DNA of 11,618 nt from Bdellovibrionales bacterium. Lineage in GTDB: Bacteria; Bdellovibrionota; JAFGOL01. The notes below the pieces were generated by a model that saw nothing but the letters and a program-made list of their open reading frames with translations, did no database searches and was not told where the DNA came from. Shown in pieces: positions 1 through 5,337 of the stretch (within the stretch, counting starts at the first letter, position 1; the number at the start of each line of letters is the position of its first letter). The stretch lies in the NCBI GenBank assembly GCA_022710165.1, contig JAKLHL010000031.1:1-11618 (forward strand), given 5' to 3'. Position numbers and translations under genes: made by a program.

Positions 1-40
1 ATGTTCTATATATTTACTGTTAGGCATCTATAATAACCTC

Positions 41-68
41 TTGAAACAATCTGCTAGAATGATACATT
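41..68 (+). promoter_or_regulatory. Candidate sigma-70-type promoter for the aldolase gene
   Basis: TTGAAA at 41-46 is followed after 16 bp by TACATT at 63-68, about 40 bp before the aldolase start. The -35 box is good and the -10 box matches only four of six consensus bases. A perfect TATAAT lies at 29-34, but no -35 box sits at the right distance from it. Because the region is AT-rich, chance matches are common and this call is tentative. Nothing else is recognisable in bases 1-96. Confidence 0.3.
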
Positions 69-96
69 ATGGCCAGAAATAAAGCTAATACATCCT

Positions 97-103
97 AAAG
101 GAG
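97..103 (+). promoter_or_regulatory. Ribosome binding site of the aldolase gene
   Basis: AAAGGAG lies seven bases before the ATG at 111. It is a near-consensus Shine-Dalgarno sequence and fixes the start of the aldolase. Confidence 0.8.
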
Positions 104-110
104 TCGTAAA

Positions 111-1088
111 ATGAAAAAAGTTTCTTATAAAGAGCTCGGGTTATCTAATACAAAAGAGATGTTCAAAAAAGCATATTCTGGGGGATACGCCATACCGGGA
201 TACAACTTCAACAACCTCGAACAACTTCAGGCTATAATAAGGGGCTCTGTAGAATCCAAAGCTCCTGTCATACTGCAGGTCTCCAGTGGAGCCAGAAAAT
301 ATGCCGACCCCACAATGCTAAGGTATATGGCGCTTGGTTCAGTTGAATATGCAAGAGAGCATGGGTCCAACATCCCTATCGTGCTCCATCTGGACCACGG
401 TGATACTTTCGAACTATGTAAGTCCTGTATAGACAGCGGTTTTTCTTCTGTAATGATCGACGGTAGTCATTTACCTTTCGAAGAGAATATCAAGTTGTCC
501 AGGAAGGTGGTTGAATATGCCCACGACAATGACGTTAGTGTAGAGGGAGAACTCGGTGTTCTTGCAGGCATAGAGGATGATGTTAAATCTGAACATTCAC
601 ATTATACAGATCCCGCACAGGTCCAGGAATTTGTGGACAAGAGCGGCGTTGATAGCCTGGCAATATCGATAGGCACTTCACACGGAGCATACAAATTCAA
701 ATTAAAGCCAGGAGAAAGTGTGCCTCCTCTAAGGTTCGATATACTAGAGGACGTATCAAAGAGACTGCCAGGGTTCCCCATCGTCCTTCACGGAGCGTCT
801 TCGGTAGTGCAGTCGTACGTTGATATAATAAACAAGTTTGGAGGAAAGCTTGAAGGCACAGCAGGTGTGCCAGAAGACCAGTTAAGAAAAGCGGCAAAGT
901 CGGCTGTATGCAAGATAAATATAGACAGCGACGGAAGACTGGTATTCACGGCAATGGTAAGAAAGGTGCTTGCTGAAGACCCAAAGAACTTCGATCCAAG
1001 AAAATACCTAGGCGAAGCAAGGGAAGAATTGGTAAAACTTATCGTTGCAAAGGATACAAATGTTCTGGGGTGTGCCGGTAAAGCTTAA
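111..1088 (+). CDS. fba: Class II fructose-bisphosphate aldolase
   Basis: This 325-residue cytosolic enzyme should interconvert fructose 1,6-bisphosphate with dihydroxyacetone phosphate and glyceraldehyde 3-phosphate in glycolysis and gluconeogenesis. It has the class II metal-dependent signature. DHGD puts the catalytic Asp at 95 and a zinc-ligand His at 96. EGELG (145-149) supplies the conserved glutamate. The other metal histidines are in TSHG (His191) and VLHG (His227), and NIDSD near residue 270 binds the substrate phosphate side. Length and all key residues suit the shorter class II subgroup found in many bacteria and some protists. The start is fixed by AAAGGAG seven bases upstream. 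It is the only plus-strand gene here, and its TAA stop abuts the dnaB stop. A related aldolase specificity, such as tagatose bisphosphate, cannot be excluded from sequence alone, but fructose bisphosphate is the likelier substrate. Confidence 0.93.
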   Translation: MKKVSYKELGLSNTKEMFKKAYSGGYAIPGYNFNNLEQLQAIIRGSVESKAPVILQVSSGARKYADPTMLRYMALGSVEYAREHGSNIPIVLHLDHGDTFELCKSCIDSGFSSVMIDGSHLPFEENIKLSRKVVEYAHDNDVSVEGELGVLAGIEDDVKSEHSHYTDPAQVQEFVDKSGVDSLAISIGTSHGAYKFKLKPGESVPPLRFDILEDVSKRLPGFPIVLHGASSVVQSYVDIINKFGGKLEGTAGVPEDQLRKAAKSAVCKINIDSDGRLVFTAMVRKVLAEDPKNFDPRKYLGEAREELVKLIVAKDTNVLGCAGKA

Positions 1089-2456
1089 TTATATATCGTG
1101 GCCGCCAAACTCATAAGGCTGCTCACCGACGTAATTCTCGAAAGAGGTATATTGGGCCAACCATGTAAGACGAACACTGTCGGTCCTTCCATTCCTGTTC
1201 TTTGATACGATTATGTCAGAAACGCCTTTCCACTCGGAATCCCTGTTGTAATAGTCATCCCTATATATGAAGATTATTATATCGGCGTCCTGTTCTATGG
1301 CCCCAGATTCTCTGAGGTCGCTCAGTTGTGGTTTTTTATTGTCAGCAGATCTTTTGTCCGCTTCTCTGTTCAACTGACTAAGCGCTATGACCGGAACCCC
1401 AAGTTCCTTTGCTATGGACTTTAGGGTCCTGGATATCTCAGACACCTCTTGCTCTCTGTTCTGGCTCTTTGAGTTGGAACCCGTTCTCATCATCTGAAGA
1501 TAGTCTATAACAATAAGGTCCAATCCATTGTTCTGTGATTTTATTCTTCTACATTTAGACCTTATATCACCAGGCGTAAGGCCAGCTGTCTCGTCTACAA
1601 AAATAACTGCTTCCGAAAGCCTTTCCCCAGCATCAGTGAATTTTGCCCATTCGTGCTCTTCTATTTTCCCGGAATTTACCTTAGACACATTTATCTTGGC
1701 CTCGCTTGCCAAGAACCTGTTCAAAACCTCTTCCAGGCTCATCTCGAGGCTGAATACGGCCACCTTTTTGCTGTATAGAAGGGCCGCATTCTTGGCTATA
1801 TTAAGCGCCAAGGCTGATTTTCCCATGCTTGGTCTGGCCGCAAGTATTGCAAGCTGACCCGGTTTCAAACCACCGCTAATTATATCATCTAAGTCCCTGT
1901 AGCCAGTTGGGACACCTTCTACATCACCAGTATTCTGCATTATCCTGTTTATTTTCTTCTCTACAAGGTCCTTAACAGAGATATAGTTGCTTTGAATCTT
2001 CCCGCCGGTGACATCAAAGATCTTGGATTCGGCATCATTTAGGAGCGACTCTGTGTCCAGGCCAGACTCATAAATATCGTTAATGATCCCTGTGCATGTA
2101 GAAAGAAGGTGCCTTTCAAGGCTCTTCTCTTTCACTATCTTTGCATAGTTCGAAGCGTTTGATGCGTTTGGCACCATCCCAACCAGTTCCATTAAATAAA
2201 CGACGTCACCAACAGCCTCAAGCGTACCCATCTTTTTTAGTTCACCCTGAAGGGTCGTTCTATCTACTGGTTCGGTCCTGCTTACAAGCCTCTTAATTCC
2301 AGCGAAGATCTTTCTGTGAGCTTCTCTATAAAAGTCTTCTTCACCTATTACGTCCAAGACCTCATATACTGCATTGGTATCCAGCAGTATAGAACCCAGC
2401 ACGCACTGCTCGGCTTCAAGATCTTGAGGAGGAAGCCTGTAACCCAAATTTTCCAT
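1089..2456 (-). CDS. dnaB: Replicative DNA helicase DnaB
   Basis: This is the hexameric 5'-3' helicase that unwinds DNA ahead of the replisome and recruits primase. The 455-residue protein is full length. An N-terminal DnaB domain begins with the typical LPPQDLEAEQ stretch near residues 8-17, followed by a linker and a RecA-like C-terminal domain. Walker A (RPSMGKS) has its lysine at 213, Walker B is VIDYLQMM, and downstream come SQLNREADKR and the DLRESGAIEQDAD motif. No intein interrupts it. I chose the ATG at 2456, which forms TAATG with the rplI stop and gives a family-like N-terminus. An in-frame ATG at 2474 would add six residues (MGGPRV). The ribosome site is weak (GGTGG, or AAGAG very close), so translation probably depends on ribosomes finishing rplI. 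It is the last gene of the rpsF operon and converges with fba with no gap. Confidence 0.95.
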   Translation of the reverse strand: MENLGYRLPPQDLEAEQCVLGSILLDTNAVYEVLDVIGEEDFYREAHRKIFAGIKRLVSRTEPVDRTTLQGELKKMGTLEAVGDVVYLMELVGMVPNASNASNYAKIVKEKSLERHLLSTCTGIINDIYESGLDTESLLNDAESKIFDVTGGKIQSNYISVKDLVEKKINRIMQNTGDVEGVPTGYRDLDDIISGGLKPGQLAILAARPSMGKSALALNIAKNAALLYSKKVAVFSLEMSLEEVLNRFLASEAKINVSKVNSGKIEEHEWAKFTDAGERLSEAVIFVDETAGLTPGDIRSKCRRIKSQNNGLDLIVIDYLQMMRTGSNSKSQNREQEVSEISRTLKSIAKELGVPVIALSQLNREADKRSADNKKPQLSDLRESGAIEQDADIIIFIYRDDYYNRDSEWKGVSDIIVSKNRNGRTDSVRLTWLAQYTSFENYVGEQPYEFGGHDI

Positions 2457-2899
2457 TACTCTTGGACCACCCATATCTTAAGATTAGCATCTACGCCCGG
2501 AAAAACCTTTACATGTACTGTATATATGCCGAGCGCTTTTATAGGGTCTGCTATAACGATGTCCTTTTTAGAAATGTCATATCCGTCTTTTTTAAGCGCA
2601 GCTTCTATGTCCGCTGTCGTGACAGAACCGAATATCTTCTCTTCTTCACCGACTTTCTTTGCTACGGTGCATGAATGAGCGGATAGTTTCTCTGCTATTT
2701 TTTCTGCCTCTTTTTTCTCTTTATTCAACTTATCCTGTATGACCTTCTTGTGATGTTCTATGTTCTTCATGTTCCCGCCTTCCGCTGTAACTGCTATACC
2801 TTTAGGGATAAGATAGTTCCTTGCATAACCTTCTGAAACATTAATTATGTCACCGCTAGCTCCCATTTTATCGATGCTTTTCTTTAAAATAACTTTCAT
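2456..2899 (-). CDS. rplI: Large-subunit ribosomal protein L9
   Basis: L9 binds 23S rRNA near the L1 stalk and helps maintain reading frame and ribosome spacing. The 147-residue protein is complete. The N-terminal domain starts MKVILKK and carries the L9 signature around GYARNYLIPKG (residues 24-34). A long charged connecting helix covers roughly residues 45-75, and a C-terminal domain completes the dumbbell shape. An AGGAG site about ten bases upstream lies inside the end of the DUF2232 gene, and the ATG overlaps that gene's stop as ATGA. Its own stop overlaps the dnaB start as TAATG. The order rpsF, ssb, rpsR, rplI, dnaB is a widespread bacterial cluster. Confidence 0.96.
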   Translation of the reverse strand: MKVILKKSIDKMGASGDIINVSEGYARNYLIPKGIAVTAEGGNMKNIEHHKKVIQDKLNKEKKEAEKIAEKLSAHSCTVAKKVGEEEKIFGSVTTADIEAALKKDGYDISKKDIVIADPIKALGIYTVHVKVFPGVDANLKIWVVQE

Positions 2900-3837
2900 A
2901 ATTGTTGTTCTCCTTTTTTAATATATTTCCTAAAATCGAACCATAGGTCAAAAAAGCCGATCGCTGCAACGAACATGTACGCAAAGACCACCATCACAGA
3001 GAAAAGAAGTACGCTTAAAAGACCTCCGCCAAGCATGGACGTAAAAAACAGATTTATTATTATCAAGCCCTGCAAGAAGTATACGACAGCAAGTGTCCTA
3101 AAAAAGAATATCCCCATGGTCTTAACACCAATGGAGGTATTATAATCAGATATTGAGTACAGATAAAAGGCTCCTGCTATAATCGCGAGCCACACCATCC
3201 TTTCTGGCAACCTTACCTTTTTAAGGTGCTCCTTTTTCAGGAACTTGGAAATGCTTTTTGAGGACCGTGCGGACATCATTACGTTTATGAACACAAAAGC
3301 AATGATCGCTACCCCTATTATAGACGGTAGTTGTATGGCCGTAGCGGTAATGAGCTCTTTTTTACTCATCCCGGTCTGCATCAACTGTTGTTCTATTATT
3401 TGAGGATAATTAGTGGACAGGACATCAACACCATACCCCACTATATATATCAGTGACTCCATCAGGCTCGTAGATCTTGTTGCTGCATAAATAAGAAAAA
3501 CTAAAAAGTATACGGCTATTATTGATAAGCTTGATGCTGCAAAAACTGACCCGAAGCTTTTTTCTGACCTGATCAACTCGCCTATTATTATTGAAGCTGA
3601 AGCGACAACAATAGCGTATATCAAACAGGCCCAGGTCCCGCCTATTAAAAGAGAGAACAGAGCGCCGAACATAACAGCGGCAGTTCCTTTCAATCTCCCT
3701 TCAGTAATATAAGCAGAAAGTGTAGGCAGCGAGCTGAACAAAGAAAAGAACGAGCTGAACAATAGCGCAGAAGAGATCGCCCCTCTTCCTGGCGCACTGT
3801 AAAAAACGTCCCTTAATGCCTTAAATACTTTTTCCAC
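2896..3837 (-). CDS. DUF2232 (YybS-like) polytopic membrane protein
   Basis: This 313-residue protein is almost entirely hydrophobic. Segments near residues 17-40, 50-85, 98-120, 165-190, 215-230, 240-265 and 270-300 suggest seven to nine membrane spans, with short charged loops such as the basic stretch at about 192-212. Both sequence character and position match DUF2232/YybS proteins, which lie between rpsR and rplI in several bacterial groups. A transport-like role has been suggested for the family, but I know of no established function. The start is a GTG at 3837, preceded by AAGGA that overlaps the rpsR stop, so it is probably coupled to rpsR. The end overlaps rplI by four bases. The family call rests mainly on position and topology, because no short diagnostic motif is visible. 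Confidence 0.7.
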   Translation of the reverse strand: MEKVFKALRDVFYSAPGRGAISSALLFSSFFSLFSSLPTLSAYITEGRLKGTAAVMFGALFSLLIGGTWACLIYAIVVASASIIIGELIRSEKSFGSVFAASSLSIIAVYFLVFLIYAATRSTSLMESLIYIVGYGVDVLSTNYPQIIEQQLMQTGMSKKELITATAIQLPSIIGVAIIAFVFINVMMSARSSKSISKFLKKEHLKKVRLPERMVWLAIIAGAFYLYSISDYNTSIGVKTMGIFFFRTLAVVYFLQGLIIINLFFTSMLGGGLLSVLLFSVMVVFAYMFVAAIGFFDLWFDFRKYIKKGEQQL

Positions 3838-3846
3838 AGTATATCC

Positions 3847-4215
3847 TTAGAACCAGTGGTTTGAAGTATAAGGTATCAACGAAAGGTGCCTTGCTCTCTT
3901 AACAGCTGTGTTGAGAAGTCTCTGGTGGCGAGCACAGGTCCCTGTTATCCTTGCTGGAACTATTTTGTATCTTTCTGTTATAAAGGACTTCAAGACCCTT
4001 ACGTTCTTATAATCAACGGTTATGGTCTCTGTACAAAAACGGCAAACTTTCTTTTTTGCCATTTTAGACTTATAGCCACCCTTTGATCTTTCTTCGCTGT
4101 CACCCATAGACTCGCGCCCGTCCCTTGATGGTCTTCCCTCTCTTGAGTATCTTGGTCTTGATGAATCCCTTTCTGTTTCGCTCTCACTAATGTTCCTTTT
4201 TGTCTCTTCTGTCAT
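3847..4215 (-). CDS. rpsR: Small-subunit ribosomal protein S18 with N-terminal extension
   Basis: S18 binds the central domain of 16S rRNA together with S6. The conserved core occupies residues 52-122: KKVCRFC, the IDYK-like VDYKNV, RFI-like SFITERYKI, TGTCARHQR and the closing KRARHLSLIPY. The first 51 residues are unusual, being rich in Ser, Arg, Glu and Gly and probably disordered. The start at 4215 is supported by AAGGAG eight bases upstream (4224-4229), so the extension should be made. An internal ATG at 4062 would give a normal-length S18 but has only a weak GGGTGG site. The ATG overlaps the preceding OB-fold gene as ATGA, and the next gene starts nine bases after its stop. Confidence 0.95.
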   Translation of the reverse strand: MTEETKRNISESETERDSSRPRYSREGRPSRDGRESMGDSEERSKGGYKSKMAKKKVCRFCTETITVDYKNVRVLKSFITERYKIVPARITGTCARHQRLLNTAVKRARHLSLIPYTSNHWF

Positions 4216-4526
4216 TTTACTATCTCCTTTTCAATTTTTATTGTCATAAGTCTCAATCCTTCTTTACCATTGCTCTCAATAACACCTTCTGCATAAACCA
4301 TGTCGCCAGTCTTTAGCTTTCTCAAAACATTCACCTCATCACCAAAACAGGTCATAGTTATGTTTGCGGTCCTTTTTTGCTTCCACGGAAGTTCGGAACT
4401 CACAGAAAGCACAAAATCCTCCAGCATAATACCGCCAGGAGTTGACCTTCTGTTAGATGTCCCTGCGAACTTTCCTTTGCAAAAGAACCTATTAGAGAAG
4501 GTCTTTTGAGTTTGGTTTTGGCACAT
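4212..4526 (-). CDS. Short OB-fold single-stranded DNA-binding protein, SSB/PriB-like
   Basis: The predicted 104-residue protein lies exactly where ssb or priB normally sits, between rpsF and rpsR. From about residue 11 it reads like the first strands of an SSB OB-fold (SNRFFCKGKF, then STPGG and FVLSV), continues through ITMTCFGDEV and LKTGDMVYAEGVIES, and stops right after the last strand at KIEKEIVK. The linker and acidic tail ending in a DDDIPF-like tip, which bacterial SSB uses to recruit partners, are absent. That makes it about PriB's size. By eye the NR, SPSGI-like and FVL positions also line up with remembered E. coli PriB. It probably binds ssDNA, perhaps in replication restart. The start is uncertain: ATG 4526 lies 35 bp inside rpsF with no clear Shine-Dalgarno, and TTG 4532 is an alternative. 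The stop overlaps rpsR as ATGA. Confidence 0.72.
   Translation of the reverse strand: MCQNQTQKTFSNRFFCKGKFAGTSNRRSTPGGIMLEDFVLSVSSELPWKQKRTANITMTCFGDEVNVLRKLKTGDMVYAEGVIESNGKEGLRLMTIKIEKEIVK
4224..4229 (-). promoter_or_regulatory. Ribosome binding site deciding the long S18 start
   Basis: AAGGAG on the minus strand is eight bases before the ATG at 4215 and lies inside the last codons of the OB-fold gene. Its strength is the main reason to accept the N-terminally extended form of S18. Confidence 0.75.
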
Positions 4527-4830
4527 TTTCAAAATCTACTGTGTCTTTAACTTTCACTGTTAGAAAAGTAAGCACGGCCTCGCTTATCTTGAGATAGAAC
4601 TCTATCTCTTTAATAGCATCCGGTCTTGCTGAGTAGAGAATGTAAGTGTACTTACCCTTGTCTTGTTTTTTGATCGGGAAAGAAAGATTTCTTACCCCCC
4701 AAGTTTCTTCATGGCCGACCTCGCCACCAAAAGACTTTATAAAGCCCTTAAGTTTTGAATCGATCACATCAAATGTTTCTTGAGAAGCATCTGGATTTGT
4801 CACGTAGACAGTTTCGTAGGTCCTAAGCAT
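4492..4830 (-). CDS. rpsF: Small-subunit ribosomal protein S6
   Basis: S6 pairs with S18 on the 16S rRNA platform. The 112-residue product has the family pattern: an opening MLRTYETVYV strand, a helix around KLKGFIKSFGGEV, the WGVRNLSFPIKKQDKGKY stretch (the W-G-x-R-x-L-x-[YF]-x-I signature, near residues 44-61), and EIEFYLKISEAVLTFLTVKV near the end. I chose ATG 4830 because a perfect AGGAGG lies five bases upstream and the protein then begins as S6 normally does. An in-frame ATG at 4860 would add ten residues and place the Shine-Dalgarno inside the gene. It is the first gene of the S6-S18-L9-DnaB run, and its last 35 bp overlap the OB-fold gene in another frame. Tandem stops TAA TAG close it. 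Confidence 0.96.
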   Translation of the reverse strand: MLRTYETVYVTNPDASQETFDVIDSKLKGFIKSFGGEVGHEETWGVRNLSFPIKKQDKGKYTYILYSARPDAIKEIEFYLKISEAVLTFLTVKVKDTVDFENVPKPNSKDLL

Positions 4831-4832
4831 TA

Positions 4833-4967
4833 TTACCTCCTTTTGGTTAATACAGCCCATGAACTTTTGTCATGAGCAAGGACTGCCCCGCTTTTTAGGG
4901 CTCCACTGCTTTTATCACAACTGGATACAAGTGGCAAGCTCGCCAAAAATCCTTTAATATCAGCCAT
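4833..4967 (-). CDS. Doubtful 44-residue reading frame between yraN and rpsF
   Basis: An ATG at 4967, ten bases after the yraN stop, opens a 44-codon frame whose TAA ends two bases before the rpsF ATG. Its final codons AGG AGG are the rpsF Shine-Dalgarno. The peptide begins MADIKGFLAS and contains two similar stretches, DKSSGAL and DKSSWAV. I recognise no family and see no ribosome binding site. Stop-free runs of this length arise by chance fairly often, and a candidate promoter lies within it, which would leave the start off the shorter transcript. It may be a coupling peptide on read-through mRNA, but non-coding is more likely. Confidence 0.2.
   Translation of the reverse strand: MADIKGFLASLPLVSSCDKSSGALKSGAVLAHDKSSWAVLTKRR
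4836..4841 (-). promoter_or_regulatory. Ribosome binding site of rpsF
   Basis: A perfect AGGAGG (minus strand) lies five bases before ATG 4830. It selects this ATG over the in-frame ATG at 4860. The same six bases would be the last two sense codons of the 44-codon frame upstream. Confidence 0.9.
4875..4910 (-). promoter_or_regulatory. Hairpin in the rpsF mRNA leader
   Basis: On the minus strand an imperfect hairpin pairs AGCA (4910-4907) with TGCT (4878-4875), GGA with TCC and GCCC with GGGC. It has a small bulge on each side and a nine-base A-rich loop. It lies at or near the predicted 5' end of the rpsF transcript. S6-S18 operons are often autoregulated through a leader RNA, so this is a natural candidate, but I do not see the CCG feature I recall for the described S6:S18 motif. 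No U-run follows, so it is not an intrinsic terminator. Confidence 0.4.
4909..4937 (-). promoter_or_regulatory. Candidate promoter of the rpsF-dnaB operon
   Basis: On the minus strand TTGCCA (4937-4932) is followed after 17 bp by TAAAAG (4914-4909), with TG in the extended -10 position. The -35 box matches five of six consensus bases and the -10 four of six. Transcription would begin near 4902, giving a leader of about 70 bases before rpsF. This is the only sizeable gap in the minus-strand block, so a promoter here is expected. Confidence 0.4.
4932..4945. repeat. 14-bp inverted repeat over the predicted -35 box
   Basis: TGGCAAGCTCGCCA reads the same on both strands at 12 of 14 positions, around a central AGCT. 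It overlaps the candidate -35 box of the rpsF promoter, as an operator might. In read-through RNA from yraN it could instead form a four-pair hairpin with an AGCU loop. Function is inferred only from position. Confidence 0.35.
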
Positions 4968-4977
4968 ATAAGTGGTG

Positions 4978-5337
4978 TTAAAAGGCCAGTTCTCCCGTAA
5001 TGTTCTGGTAATAGTGTATATCTTTAGCCATTACCACTATTGCATCCATTGATATTTGGTATGAGGTAAAGCAGCTATTCTCAGATAAAAAGACCTCAAC
5101 ACCTTTAATATAATTTGAGATATTTCTGTTCTCTATTGAGAAAGCAGCATCACCAAGAGAACCCTTATCCACTGTTTTTACTTCAATGAACCTGAGGATA
5201 TTTTCTGTACAGACCGATATTATGTCTATCTCGAATCCGCGACGCCTGAAATTCCTGAAAATTATCTTGTGCCCTTTTTCTTTCAGCCATTTTACTGCTT
5301 GGTCTTCTCCGGACCGTCCCAGATCATGAGTGTTCAT
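4978..5337 (-). CDS. YraN/UPF0102 family endonuclease-like protein
   Basis: The 119-residue protein has the order of motifs typical of UPF0102, which adopts a Holliday-junction-resolvase-like nuclease fold. Residues 7-14 (GRSGEDQA) carry the conserved Glu11, NFRRRG (29-34) precedes FEIDII with Asp38, and FIEVK supplies Glu52 and Lys54 of the PD-(D/E)XK-type centre. The usual Gly of GEIDLI is Phe here, a mild departure. The biological role of the family is not settled, and a nucleic-acid processing role is inferred from the fold. The ATG overlaps the helicase stop as ATGA and has no good ribosome site of its own, so it is likely translated by coupling. The pairing with a PcrA-type helicase in one transcript fits a DNA-repair setting. 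Confidence 0.85.
   Translation of the reverse strand: MNTHDLGRSGEDQAVKWLKEKGHKIIFRNFRRRGFEIDIISVCTENILRFIEVKTVDKGSLGDAAFSIENRNISNYIKGVEVFLSENSCFTSYQISMDAIVVMAKDIHYYQNITGELAF

Noticed and set aside
29..34. Perfect TATAAT upstream of the aldolase gene
   Set aside because: No -35-like sequence lies 16-18 bp before it and there is no TG extension, so in AT-rich DNA it is probably chance.
1528..1857. 109-codon plus-strand frame opposite dnaB
   Set aside because: It lies wholly inside conserved dnaB coding sequence on the other strand and the product shows no family features.
2316..2678. 120-codon plus-strand frame across the dnaB/rplI junction
   Set aside because: Antisense to two well-conserved genes, with no ribosome site or recognisable protein.
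4062..4070. Internal ATG as the true S18 start
   Set aside because: Its ribosome site is weak compared with AAGGAG before ATG 4215, and the longer start also overlaps the previous gene as ATGA, like other junctions in this operon.
4880..4904. Leader hairpin as an intrinsic terminator for yraN
   Set aside because: No U-run follows the stem in the direction of transcription, and the A-rich stretch is in the loop.
4861..4977. tRNA gene or peptidyl-tRNA hydrolase remnant in the yraN-rpsF gap
   Set aside because: No cloverleaf with a T-loop consensus could be drawn, and the six reading directions show no recognisable Pth segment.
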